Shown piece by piece: positions 20,133 through 31,619 of a DNA stretch of 64,000 bases. The DNA is taken from the NCBI GenBank assembly GCA_013339765.2, contig JABSTR010001148.1, positions 310,001 through 374,000 of the forward strand, written 5' to 3'. The position numbers and the translations under genes were made by a program. The stretch comes from Haemaphysalis longicornis (taxonomy: Eukaryota; Arthropoda; Arachnida; Ixodida; Ixodidae). Position 1 is the stretch's first letter. The number at the start of each line of letters is the position of its first letter. The notes below the pieces were generated by a model that saw nothing but the letters and a program-made list of their open reading frames with translations, was not told the origin of the DNA and did no database searches.

Positions 20133-22360
20133 GTGGTGCTCGGGAATATTCTCTTAGGCGTTCACTTTGAGCGAGGATATTGTGATGTTTCCTTAGTATG
20201 GAAGCAACTTTCGGAGAAGAGGCCGAATGGGTCAAAACGAGGTTGGTTTGTTGATTGGGTTTTGGAGCTTTTTTTCGGAGAATTTCGGTGCGGTTCAACT
20301 CGTTAGCTCGTGTAATCGCGTCATCGATGACCTGCTCTGGGTATTTTTGATTTAAGAGTGCGGTTTTAAGTTCTCTGCAGTTAGAATCGAAATCCGCCTG
20401 GCTTGTGCAGATTCGCCTAAAACGGTGAGATTGGCTGTAAGGTATTGCAGTCCTTGCATGCCTGACATGGCTGCTGTGGAAGGGCAAATACTGGCGCGTG
20501 TCCGTAGGTTTCCGTAGAGATTAGTCTGAAGTCTGCCCTGAGAAACTGTGACAGTAACATCCAGGAAATTTATGCTGTGCTTAGAGTAGGAATGAGAGAG
20601 GGAGATGGTAGGATGCGCAAGGTTAAAAAGCCTCAATAAACGCAAGAAGTTCCCATTTCACCGTGCTGCCCAAATCATGAATATATCATCTATATACCTT
20701 TTGTAGTACAATGGCTTCAAACTTTGGTTGCGAGGAAGTTTGTCTCTAGACATCCCATAAAGATGTTTCGCATAGTTGGCCCGATTTTTGGTTCCCATTG
20801 ATGTTCCGCTGACTTGCACGTAATTGACACCATCAAACTCAAAATTGTTAAGTTCAAGGATAAGGTGAAGGAAAGTTTCAAGGGTGAGAGAATCGATAGG
20901 TTTGTCACCCGCCGACCCCTCATACGCACATGAATACAGCGGTGATCCCATCGGCATGCGGAATGTTAGTGTACAGCGACACGACATCTAGGGTAACAAG
21001 TAAACAGTTGTTGGGAATTTCCATCTTCATGATATCTGAGAGAAAATCATTTGTATCCTTAATGAAGGATGGAAAGCTGGGGGGAATGTCGCGAATGAGA
21101 GAGTCGACATAGCGCGAGAGGTTCTCGGTGACAGTACCAATGCCAGAGACAATGGGGCGACCTGGGTTGTTATTTTTATGAATCTTAGGAAGAAGGTAGA
21201 ATCTACCGGCTACTGGGCTTAAGGGGATAAGAGAACGAGCAGTTGTTTCAGTTATTTCCTGATTTTGAACAAGTTCAGTGAGTTTTTCTTTTACAATTAG
21301 CTTATAATCATTAGTGGGATCGCTAGGGAGTACTTTGTAGAACGCAGATTCTGATAGTTGTCTATGAGCCTCGTTGACATAGTCAGCTTTGTCGAGGATC
21401 ACGATGGCGCCTCCTTTATCGGCCGGTTTGATTACTATTTCGGGGCAACCTGCGAGTTCCTCCAAGGGCTTTCTTTTCCTTGTTGTGATGTTACAGCGGA
21501 AAGGATTTGCTTTTGGTATGCTGCTCGTACATCGCGATGAACTGCTTTAATATACATGTGCGAGGCATGTATCGCGCTGCGTGGGAGGGGTCCAGGTGCT
21601 TATGGCGAGGTAATGCGGTTCGGGCTTCGTCGGTTGGAGGACGGTCATGAAGTACTCTCTCAGTCGCATATTTCCTGGCGAAGTTGTCTAAGTCCTTAAA
21701 AAGTTGAAATTCGTTGAAACCGCCAGTTTGCCGGGCAAAAATTCAGACCTTTGACAAGGCGCTCATCTGATCTGTGACAGGGTAATACTAGAGAGGTTCA
21801 TCACATTTCCGTGAGATTTTGTTAGTTTCAGTAGCCTGGGGAGAGGTTACAGAAGGGGAATAAAAATTTGGGTTTGCGTTGGCAGACTCGCTAGTAACTG
21901 GCACTAATGAGAGCTTGTGAATGGTTAGTATTTGGCGCGTTTAAGGGGCGATTTTCATGTGCATTCCCAGATAATGGACAGCCATTAGTAATGGGGCTAA
22001 ACTTTATTCTTGCGGATGTTGTCATTGCTAGGGATATTATCTCGGGAAAATTTACGGACTTTTGTTTCGGATATAGCGGATGCCTTTTTGGATTCGTAGC
22101 TGCGTAGAAGGCCTAGATTCTCTTTCGCTTAGATCCTTACTAAGAATTCCTCTTCCTGGCGGAGGAATGGGACATAGTCCTTCGTAGTGATCTAGAATTA
22201 TCTGCGTTAAATTGCAAGGATGCGTTGTCTAGTACTTGTTGCCACTTTTTTTTGTTGGAAGGGGACAGTTCGGGCAGTTGCAGGTCTCAGTCCTAACCCT
22301 CAAACCCATGGGAGCTACCTCGGCAGACAAATACTGTGAAAGTGCGGAAACGTGCATTTG
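20089..22360 (-). pseudogene. PLE A ORF2: reverse transcriptase
   Basis: Broken ORF2. In frame 20,920-21,465: CPEIVIKPADKGGAIVIL (KPADKG), GRFYLLPKIHKNNNPGRPIV (LPKIHK, RPIVS) and TLDVVSLYTNIPHADGI (motif A). In frame 20,658-20,987: GTSMGTKNRANYAKHLYG (motif B) and YKRYIDDIFMIW (motif C, catalytic Asp pair). In 20,352-20,645: INFLDVTVTVSQGRL (LDV motif after the palm). These are Penelope-type RT signatures, distinct from LINE RT. It is the enzyme that copies element RNA. Frame shifts occur at least four times; copy B is broken at other points. Confidence 0.92.
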
Positions 22361-22430
22361 GGAACGTATGCGTTTTTCAGTAATCTTTCTTAATTTTAAG
22401 AACTGTTTTGATACTGGGTAGGAAGCTGCA

Positions 22431-23534
22431 TTACCGGGTTTTTTGGAGCTTAGTCACTTTGTCTGCGCAGAAGACACTTTCTTGCGGAGGTTGTAGGCTG
22501 GCTTTGGGGGCGTCCGATAGCAGTGCGGATCCGCTGCTGGCGTTTCGCAGTGGCTCGGTGGTGGTTGAGCTCCGGTGGGCGTTGTAGTTCCCGAGGGGGC
22601 GGGGCTGGCAGGCTCTTGCGCGGCGCACTCTCGGGGTTGGGCTGCAGGCGATGCGTCGGTGCTCCGAGGCCGTGGTCGCAGGAGCACGTACGGGTTGCAG
22701 GCTGCGGCGGGCGTCCGGGGACTCCGGGTGTGGGTCCCTGGCGCTCAGCTGAAGGTCCGTGGCCACGGTGGTCACGGCGGCACACGGGGCTGGCCGGTTA
22801 GACCGTGTGTCCGGGGACGTCGTGGAGGAGGTTGGGCTGGAGGGGAGCAGGGGCAGCGGTGGGAAGTCATGGTCGTATGAGGCCCCTGCGCGACTTTGGG
22901 TGGCGGTGCATGCGACCTCGCGCCACCCAGGAGGGTTGCAGCGCTTTTGCGTGAAGCAAAGCTCGCGGATGTGGCTAGCAAGCACAGCCACACCCTCGAA
23001 GCTGGGGTGCAGGCCATCCGCAGCAAGGACTCGGCGGGCGGGAAGGTGCTGGAAGCCGTGGTCAATGAAGCGCACAGCGAGAGTGGCGGCAGAATTCACG
23101 CAGGAGAGAGTTAAAGCGTCGTGCTTTTTCATTGCAGCCAATGGCAAAGCGGGAGATGCGGTAGTCACGGCGGCGGTTAGCAGAGCGCGGAAGAATCAAG
23201 CTGGCATAGATGGTGGAGACGTTAGGCCGAGATTGAAGGATCAGGTCAGTCAGCGAGCGATAGTCACAGAAAGCGCGTTCAGCAGAAGAGGTCAGTCATT
23301 CGTACCAACATGCAGAAAAACTGTGTTAGAGCAAGCAGGTATAGAGTCAATGAGTAAGCGTGCGTCAGAAATGCATGCGCCGGGTTGCGAAACAAAAGCA
23401 GGGGTTCCAACACAGAGCGGGTCAAAATGTTCAAAAAGGTACTTAGTCTGAGAGTCGCCTATCACAACACTAGATGGGGCAGTCTGCGGGAACTTCCGGA
23501 TGACGTCTTTCTTCGTTGTCCTGGCAGCGCTCAT
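22431..23534 (-). pseudogene. PLE A ORF1: SGNH/GDSL hydrolase-like protein
   Basis: The frame starts with ATG at 23,534, eleven bases inside the 5' pLTR. It encodes VVIGDSQTKYLFEHF (block I, GDS with the nucleophile Ser), VFLHVGTND (block III, GxND), then after a frameshift LAADGLHPSFEGVAVLA (block V, DxxH). These are the blocks of SGNH esterases/lipases. The remaining part to 22,431 is Pro/Ala/Arg-rich. The fold could bind or cleave acyl or acetyl esters; its role in a transposon is unknown. SGNH ORF1 proteins are known from CR1 LINEs. Block II is not clear. The stop at 22,431 separates it from ORF2. Confidence 0.8.
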
Positions 23535-23544
23535 GGTTAAAGAT

Positions 23545-24567
23545 AGACTGAAAGATAAAAACTCACACAGAGCGCGAAAAAAAATAAGGTTAGTAGAGAC
23601 AGAGACAAACGAGAAAGACTTAGAATAAAAATAAGTTTACTGACGTTTCAGGGAGGACTCCCTTTCTTCAGAGTACAAAATAAGTTCGTTTCAGAGCTAT
23701 ATATACAGAAATGTAGCAAGCGCGAGGGCAAGGTAAGAGGAGGGAGAGTTTGTACAAATGGATCATGGTTGGTGGGTAGCAAAAGAATGAAGAGAGAGCG
23801 GGAAAATAATTACAACAAGGATAATAAGAACACACAGTCACGCGGTACGAACTTGGAAAAAAAGAGAGAGAGAAGAACCAAACACAGAGAAAAAATAATA
23901 CATAATTAAAAAATAAAATAATAATAAATAACAAGTAATTTTCCTCCCCCGTGGCAACGGGGGTGAAAGAGGGGTCAAAACAAGATAGGCCCATGCCCGT
24001 GTTTGACATGGGCAAAAAGATTAGTCACGCGGAAGACGTTTCCAAGAAGATATGCACACAAAGGGGCGGAACATCTGCCCATTCACAACCTGTTCTAAGA
24101 ACCAAGTAAGGGTCATTGAAACAAGAGATACGTGGCTTCTGTTGGTGGGAGGGGCGGGGTCGCGCCCAAAGCAGTAGGACAGGCAGTTTCGACAGGAAAG
24201 AGTGTACATTGGTATACAAAGAGCGAAAAAAATAATAAATAAAAAAAATAACCAGGAATTTTCCCCTCCCTTGTGGCAACGGGGTGAAAGAGGGTCAAAA
24301 CAAGATATGTCCCATGCACGTGTTTGACATGGGCAAAAAGATTAGTCACGCGGAACAAGGAAACGAAGATATGCAAATGCAACACAAAGGATGAACACCT
24401 GCCCATTCACACCCGTTCTAAGAATCCTGGTAAGGTAATTGAAACGTGAGACACGTGGCTTCTGTTGGTGGGAGGCCGGGGGTCGCGCCCAAAAGCAGTA
24501 GGATAGGTTGTTTTCGACTCGAAATGAGTTTACATTTGATAGGGGAAAAAAGACAAGGTCAAACACG
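23545..24567 (-). repeat. PLE A 5' pLTR
   Basis: Same sequence and orientation as 18,166-19,195, with a few small indels. Its outer end is cut at GGTCAAAC (24,567), whereas the 3' copy continues with AAGTCATGG and a poly-A run. ORF1 begins directly downstream. The segment CTTTCAG at the inner end resembles a 3' splice site, compatible with the introns known in some PLE leaders, but this is unproven. Confidence 0.9.
23642..23671 (-). ncRNA. hammerhead-like motif, PLE A 5' pLTR
   Basis: Minus strand: CTGAAGAAAGGGAGTCC then TCCCTGAAACGTC. This matches CTGANGA, stem II AGGGA/TCCCT, GAAAC and GTC, the minimal type I hammerhead of PLEs with almost no stem III. It is the best-preserved of the three copies. 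Self-cleavage would occur after GTC. Confidence 0.75.
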
Positions 24568-24582
24568 GGCTTACTACAGCAC

Positions 24583-25521
24583 GCTTACTCATTGACTCTA
24601 TACCTGCTTGCTCTAACACAGTTTTTCTGCATGTTGGTACGAATGACCTGACCTCTTCTTCTGCTGAACGCGCTTTCTGTACTATTCGCTCGCTGACTGA
24701 CCTGATCCTTCAATCTCGGCCTAAACGTCTCCACCATCTATGCCAGCTTGATTCTTCCGCGCCTCTGCTAACCGCCGCCTGGACTACGCATCCTCCCGCT
24801 TTGGCCAGTTGGCCTGCAATGAAAAAGCACGACGCTTTAACTCTCTCTGCGTGAAATCTGCCGCCACTCGTCGCTGCGTGCGCTTCATTGACCACGGCTT
24901 CCAGCACCTTCCCGCCCGCCGAGTCCTTGCTGCGGATGGCCTGCACCCCAGCTTCGAGGGTGTGGCTGTGCTGCTAGCCACAATCCGCGAACTTTGCTTC
25001 ACGCAAAAAGCGCTGCAAACCCTCCCGGGTGGCGCGAAGGTCGCATGCACCGCCGCCCAAGCTCGCGCAGGGGCCTCATACGACCATGACTTCCCACCGC
25101 TGCCTCTGCTCCCTCCAGCCCAACCTCCTCCACGACGTCCCCGGACACACGGTCCTAACCGGCCAGCCCCGTGTGCCGCCGTGACCACCGTGGCCACGAC
25201 CTTCAGCTGAGCGCCAGGGACCACACCCAGAGTCCCCGGACGTCCGCCGCAGCCTGCAACCCGACGTGCTCCTGCGACCACGCCTCGGAGCACCGACGCA
25301 TGCGCCTGCAGCCCAACCCCGAGAGTGCGCCGCGCCCAGAGCCTGCCGCGCCCGCCCTCGGGAACTACAACGGCCACCGGAGCCTCAACCACAACCGAGC
25401 CACTGGAAAACGCCAGCAGCGGATCCGCACTGCTATCGGACGCCCCAAAGCCAGCCTACAACCTCCGCAAGAAAGTGTCTTCTGCGCCGACAAAGTGACT
25501 AAGCTCCAAAAAACCCGGTAA
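24583..25521 (+). pseudogene. PLE B ORF1: SGNH-like protein, 5'-truncated
   Basis: Retains block III (HVGTND, near 24,630-24,650) and block V, in frame 24,809-25,210 (LAADGLHPSFEGVAVLLA), plus the Pro-rich tail (LPPAQPPPRRPRTHGP and onward) ending KVTKLQKTR at 25,521. The GDS block is lost with the 5' truncation. It supports the reading of copy A: the same ORF1 end and stop occur before ORF2. Confidence 0.85.
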
Positions 25522-25593
25522 TGCAGCTTCCTACCCAGTATCAAACAGTTCTTAAAATTAAGAAAGATTACTGAAAAACGCATACGTTCCCAA

Positions 25594-28240
25594 ATGCACG
25601 TTTCCGCACTTTCACAGTATTTGTCTGCCGAGGTAGCTCCCATGGGTTTGAGGGTTAGGCTGAGACCTGCAACTGCCGAACTGTCCCCTTCCAACAAAAA
25701 AAAGTGGCAACAAGTACTAGACAACGCATCCTTGCAATTAACGCAGATAATTCTAGATCACTACGAGACTATGTCCCATTCCCTCCGCCAGGAAGAGGAA
25801 ATTCTTAGTAAGGATCTAAGCGAAAGAGAATCAGGCCTTCTACGCAGCTACGAATCCAAAAAGGCATCCGCTATATCCGAAACAAAAGTCCGTAAATTTT
25901 CCCGAGATAATATCCCTAGCAATGACTACATCCGCAAGAATAAAGTTAGCCCCATTACTAATGGCTGTCCATTATCTGGGAATGCACATGAAAATCGCCC
26001 CTTAAACGCGCCAAATACTAACCATTCACAAGCTCTCATTAGTGCCAGTACTAGCGAGTCTGCCAACGCAAACCCAATTTTATTCCCCTTCTGTAAACCT
26101 CTCCCCAGGCTACTGAAACTAACAAAAATCTCACCGGAAATGTGATGAACCTCTCTAGTATTACCCTGTCACCAGATCAGATGAGGCGCCTTGTCAAAAG
26201 GTCTGAATTTTTGCCCGGCAACTGGCGGTTTTCAACGAATTTCAACACTTTTTAAGGACTTAGACAACTTCGCCAGAAATATGAGACTGCGAGAGTACTT
26301 CCATGACCGTCCTCCAACCGACGAAGCCCGAACCGCATTACCTAGCCATAAGCACTGGACCCCTCCCACGCAGCGCGATACATGCCTCGACATGTATATT
26401 AAAGCCGTTCATCGCGATGTACGAGCAGCATACCAAAAGCAAATCCCTTTCCGCTGTAACATCACCAACAAGGAAAAGAAAGCCCTGGAGGAACTCGCAG
26501 GTTGCCCCGAAATAGTAATCAAACCGGGCCGATAAGGAGGCGCCATCGTGATCCTCGACAAAGCTGACTATGTCAACGAGGCTCATAGACAACTATCAGA
26601 ATCTGCGTTCTACAAAGTACTCCCTAGCGATCCCACTAATGAGTATAAGCTAATTGTAAAAGAAAAACTCACTGAACTTGTTCAAAATCAGGAAATAACT
26701 GAAACAACTGCTCGTTCTCTTATCCCTTTAGCCCAGTAGCCGGTAGATTCTACCTTCTTCCTAAGATTCATAAAAAATAACAACCCAGGTCGCCCCATTG
26801 TCTCTGGCATTGGTACTGTCACCGAGAACCTCTCGCGGTATGTCGACTCTCTCATTCGCGACATTCCTCCCAGCTTCCATCCTTCATTAAGGATACAAAT
26901 GATTTTCTCTCAGATATCATGAAGATGGAAATTCCAACAACTGTTTACTTGTTACCCTAGATGTCGTGGTCGCTGTACACTAACATTCCGCATGCCGATG
27001 GGATCACCGCTGTATCATGTGCGTATGAGGGGTCGGCGGGTGACAAACCTATCGATTCTCTCACCCTTGAAAACTTTCCTTCACCTTATCCTTGAACTTA
27101 ACATTTTGAGTTTGATGGTGTCAATTACGTGCAAGTCAGCGAACATCAATGGGAACCAAAATCGGGCCCAACTATGCGAACATCTTTATGGGATGTCTAG
27201 AGACAAACTTCCTCGCAACCCAAAGTTTGAAGCCATTGTACTACAAAAGGTATATAGATGATATATTCATGATTTGGCAGCACGGTGAAATGGAACTTCT
27301 TGCGTTTATTGAGGCTTTTAACCTTGCGCATCCTACCATCTCCCTCTCTCATTCCTACTCTACGCACAGCATAAATTTCCTGGATGTTACTGTCACAGTT
27401 TCTCAGGGCAGACTTCAGACTAATCTCTACAGGAAACCTACGGACACGCGCCAGTATTTGCACTTCCACAGCAGCCATGTCAGGCACTGCAAGACTGCAA
27501 TACCTTACAGCCAATCTCACCGTTTTAGGCGAATCTGCACAAGCCAGGCGGATTTCGATTCTAACTGCAGAGAACTTAAAACCGCACTCTTAAATCAAAA
27601 ATACCCAGAGCAGGTGATCGATGACGCGATTACACGAGCTAACCAGTTGAACCGCACCGAAATTCTCCGAAAAAAAGCTCCAAACCCAATCAAGAAACCA
27701 ACCTCGTTTTGACCCATTCGGCCTCTTCTCCGAAAGTTGTTTCCATACTAAGGAAACATCACAATATCCTCGCTCAAAGTGAACGCCTAAAGAGAATATT
27801 CCCCTAGCCGCCACGTGTTGTTTATAGACGCAGCAAAATTTGGGCGACGTTCTCACTAAATCCAGCATCAGCCGACCACAGACTACTGGTTGCATGCCCT
27901 GTAACAAACCACGGTGTAAGGTATGCCCACAAATGACCACCACACAGCGCGCCGCCAGCACAGCTTCAAACTATTATGTTAATGTAAAAGGGAACTTTAA
28001 CTGTGATTCCGCCAACGTCGTATACCTGCTGGAATGCACCCTCTGCGGCAAACAATACATTGGCCAGACTGAAACACCTTTCGTTTGAGGTTTAACAATC
28101 ACCGCTCCCATGCAAAAACCTGCCCTTCTTTGCCTCTATCAAGCATGTTAACACTCCTGGTCATTCTTTTGAACAACTGAAGGCCACAATTCTTGAATCT
28201 AGTTTTAAAACGCATCACGATCGCGAGGTTCGTGAGTCCT
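25594..28240 (+). pseudogene. PLE B ORF2: RT and GIY-YIG-like endonuclease
   Basis: Open pieces in order. 25,594-26,145: charged N-terminal region without a known domain. 26,191-26,535: approach to the RT, up to EIVIKPGR, with a frame break inside KPADKG. 26,548-26,739: ILDKADYVNEAHRQL. Then LPKIHK-equivalent sequence at about 26,757. 27,149-27,712: MGTKIGPNYANIFMG, YKRYIDDIFMIW and INFLDVTVTV. 27,840-28,088: CMPCNKPRCKVCPQ and VVYLLECTLCGKQYIGQTE. The last frame ends prematurely where copy A reads on into FRLRFNNH. RT and endonuclease catalytic residues are present but in at least six pieces. Confidence 0.92.
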
Positions 28241-28769
28241 ACCTTATCTATAAGTTTAAATCAGCGTCGTTTGGCATAAATGAAAGTTATGGGAAATTAA
28301 CCTGTCTTTCCTCCGATTAAAATTTCGGCTGCATTTCTCAGGCTAGTGTTATGCCTGTTCATTTCTTTCCCTCAATAATATTCTCCCATTAGTTGGCGAG
28401 CTCTCGTAGTTGGGTATAGTTTCGTGCTAGCACGACGTTTTTTAGCACAATGGCTTCACTGAAGCAAATTCGATGAACAAGTCTGGACATTGTGTTCTGG
28501 GTAGAAGGCTGCAGTACCATTTTTAGCTTTGATATTCTCACCTTGCAATTAATTTGTGAACGCGAGCGTGTGTGATTGTTTTCGTGTCCTGTTCTTTCTT
28601 TTTTGTATTGTTGTTTTCTAATATTCGTTGCTGACCGCCTCGGCATTCCCTGAACTGGCACCATGCGCCGGGCAGATGAATACCACTTGCTGCGCGTCAT
28701 ACGCGCGCACCTGCCTGTTTTTTTTTTTTTTGTTTTTTTTTTTTTTTCCATGACTTGTTTGACCTTGTC

Positions 28770-29734
28770 TTTTTTCCCCTATCAATGTAAACTCATTTCG
28801 AGTCGAAACTACCTATCCTACTGCTTTTGGGCGCGACCCTTGCCTCCCACCAACAGAAGCCACGTGTCTCACGTTTCAATACCTTACCAGGATTCTTAGA
28901 ACGGGTGTGTATGGGCAGGTGTTCATCCTTTGTGTGCATTTGCATATCTTCGTTTCCTTGTTCCGCGTGACTAATCTTTTTGCCCATGTCAAACACGTGC
29001 ATGGACATATCTTGTTTTGACCCCTCTTTCACCCCTGTTGCCACAAGGGAGGAAAATTTCCTGTTTATTTTTATTTATTTATTATTTTTTTCGCTCTTTG
29101 TATACCAATGTACACTCATTTCCTGTCGAAACTGCCTGTCCTACTGCTTTTGGGCGCGACCCCCGCCTCCCACCAACAGAAGCCACGTATCTCTTGTTTC
29201 AATGACCTTACTTGGATTCCTAGAACGGGTGTGAATGGGCAGATGTTCGCCCTTTGTGTGCATATCTTCTTTGGAACGTCTTCCGCGTGACTAATCTTTT
29301 TGCCCATGTCAAACACGGGCATGGGCCTATCTTGTTTTGACCCCTCTTTCCCCCGTTGCCACGGGGGAGGAAATTACCTTGTTATTTATTATTATTTTTA
29401 TTTTTTAATTATGTATTATTTTTTCTCTGTGTTTGGTTTCTTCTCTCTCTTTTTTTCCAAGTTCGTACCGCGTGACTGTGTGTTCTTATTATCCTTGTTG
29501 TAATTAATTTTCCCGCTCTCTCTTCATTCTTTTGCTACCCACCAACCATAATCCATTTGTACAAACTCTCCCTCCTCTTACCTTGCCCTCGCGCTTGCTA
29601 CATTTTCTGTATATATAGCTCTGAAACGAACTTATTTTGTACTCTGAAAAAAGGGAGTCCTCTCCCTGAAACGTCAGTAAACTTATTTTTATTTTCTAAG
29701 TCTTTCTCGTTTGTCTCTGTCTCTACTAACCTTA
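28770..29734 (+). repeat. PLE B 3' pLTR
   Basis: Reverse complement of the pLTRs at 18,166 and 23,545, with the same two internal ~300-bp direct repeats. It ends ACTAACCTT and passes into (TA)n, lacking the last ~55 bases found in copy A. Confidence 0.88.
29644..29675 (+). ncRNA. hammerhead-like motif, PLE B 3' pLTR
   Basis: CTGAAAAAAGGGAGTCC then TCTCCCTGAAACGTC. Stem II AGGGAG/CTCCCT and GAAACGTC are kept. The core reads CTGAAAA instead of CTGANGA, so cleavage is doubtful in this copy. Confidence 0.65.
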
Positions 29735-29737
29735 TAT

Positions 29738-29795
<58 letters not shown>

Positions 29796-29835
29796 AATAT
29801 ATAGAGAGAGAGATAGAGAGAGAGAGATAGATGAA
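29735..29835. repeat. (TA)n and (GA)n arrays, right flank of the PLE locus
   Basis: (TA)n with short breaks to about 29,803, then GAGAGAGATA repeats. Together with 18,142-18,165 this suggests the PLE pair sits in a TA microsatellite. Confidence 0.9.
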
Positions 29836-31610
29836 GAGAGCTCCAAGGCACATATATACTAAAATTGGAATAGGCCCCTGCGAGGAGGCACAGAAGAGAT
29901 GCGAAGCAGACGTTGGTATAGCTTCTATACACTGACAGCATGCATGATGCGTGCTTCGTAAAACGTGTTTCAGTCAGGAAAGCGACGATCAGAACGACAA
30001 CGCAAGGTAACGGAAGCGATAAGATCGAAGCGAGGAGGTTCGTCCGCGTTTGGCCTTATTGTGCCGCCCAACCACCACTTCGATTAACACGCCTACCCAC
30101 GAAAGCGTAGGCGTGTTAATACACGTCACACTGCCAGTTTGATCACGTGTCTCCGCTTATTGCTATCAGAGACGGCGACTAGCGGTAATTGAGAGCTTAC
30201 GCTTATTGTAGTGTGCAAACTCCTGTTAATGCATGCGATGTGGGACCGCCAGTATGAATGGACTAATAGCAGCTAGGGACGATAACCAAACATGCGGGGG
30301 ATCAATAAATGGGCCATACTCCTGAATTTTCTAGTGCAGTAAAAATTAATACAGCCGTGGTTTTTTTTCCAGGCAAATAAATTTTTAGTGTTGTTTGTTG
30401 CAATAAACCTTTAAAGCGAAAGCCCTGTCAAACAACTGATGCATTTCCCCATAGACCAGTTGGTCGACAGAGAAGCTATCTACGATCATAGTTTCTTTAG
30501 CTCCACGTCAGCTGCACGAGAATAATATACTCTCTGTAAACCAAGTATTTCACTACAATGAAGGAATATTTTTTTTCAAGTTACTTCTGTTTCATTTTAC
30601 ACGATGCCGCAAACCTTAATCCCCTAGGACTGAAAAATTCTTCAGGTTTGCAGCCAATAACAAATTTTTATTACCAACTGTGCATACTAATTACGAAATT
30701 ACTAATTACCAGCAAGAAATCTTGCTTCGCTGGTATTTCACTGTGAAATGTCCTCCCTCTCACCATAAAATCATCATAATCTACGTGTCTTAAAAATGGC
30801 TAAAGGGTTTTTGTTGTAAATTGTAATTAACTACGAAAATCGCACTTACATTGTTTGGTTGTTATTATTGCTGTTTGGCTTTGTATACCATTATATGGTA
30901 CTTCTCGGTATTCATCCTAAATATTGTTTCCAATATTGTGCATTCATGTATATTGTGTCTTAATCCAGTGTTCGCTAATCTTAAAACTATGTCGTTTGTT
31001 GTTTGGACTTCTTTCTTGATTGGGTGTGGTCATGTTGACTTGCTTTATTAGCACTGTACAGAGTCACGCTTAGAATCCCTTATCCAGGGCCCCGCTGCAT
31101 TCTGCAGACTCTGGGACCCTCGTCTGTGTACTAATTTGTTTGCATCCCTTGACACTGAAGTAATTTTGACTGCGACTTTGGCTTCGAAATATGCGAAACT
31201 TGGCGCAACTATAAAGATTCAGTTACCTTTGTGATGGAACTTGGTATAATTTATGCCTATGAAGACGCAAGCTAATCTTCAAGGACTACACTCTTCTTTT
31301 CGGGGCATATATATTCATTTCAGAGAATGCAGTGATCGAACATTTTAAAACATTTTTACACCTTCCCTGTGAGCTAAGCTGGATACTAATTTAAAAGCAT
31401 CCGAAGTTCTGCTGATAAATAGGATCGTCGATGAGAAAAAAAATTCCCGCGCCTTCCCGCGAGGGGAACACGAGTAAATGCAGAGCATTGGGGCCTCAGT
31501 ACTGATTGAAGGCAGTGTTGCTTCCATCGCTTCTTCCGTGATGCTGGAGTAGCAGACACGAGTAAACGTGGGCACGAGCGTCAACCAAGGAAGGAAGGAG
31601 CAACGCAGTG
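29836..31610. other. unassigned AT-rich sequence
   Basis: A short palindrome around ACACGCCTAC...GTAGGCGTGTTAAT (30,088-30,120) is visible. Frames at 30,558 and 30,851 are hydrophobic but short and AT-driven. The segment 31,050-31,150 might be a LINE 3' UTR; not supported by a motif. Confidence 0.35.
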
Positions 31611-31619
31611 ACTGAAACA

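Larger units (their letters stand above)
18166..24567 (-). mobile_element. Penelope-like element A, near full length
   Basis: Minus-strand order: 5' pLTR (24,567-23,545), ORF1 with SGNH hydrolase motifs (23,534-22,431), ORF2 with RT and a GIY-YIG-like endonuclease (about 22,360-19,690), a 3' region with a poly-purine run (19,201-19,225), and 3' pLTR (about 19,195-18,166). Both pLTRs have the same orientation and hammerhead-like motifs. The 5' pLTR is cut at 24,567, where the inverted copy B begins. Long inverted, 5'-truncated neighbours are a known feature of PLE insertions. ORFs carry single-base frameshifts, mostly not shared with copy B. Confidence 0.9.
24568..29734 (+). mobile_element. 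Penelope-like element B, 5'-truncated, inverted relative to A
   Basis: Plus-strand copy of the same family: partial ORF1 from about 24,583, ORF2 RT and GIY-YIG-like domain to about 28,240, a poly-T run at 28,720-28,748, and a 3' pLTR to 29,734. It lacks a 5' pLTR and the first part of ORF1 (block I), starting at the GCACGCTTACTC that lies inside copy A's ORF1. The 3' end stops about 55 bp earlier than copy A's and enters (TA)n. With A it forms an inverted pair of about 11.5 kb. Confidence 0.9.

Noticed and set aside
22523..23451. Long plus-strand frames across PLE A ORF1
   Set aside because: Antisense shadows of the GC-rich ORF1; the minus strand has the SGNH motifs and matches copy B's sense strand.
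24784..25392. 202-codon minus-strand frame in PLE B
   Set aside because: Antisense shadow of ORF1.
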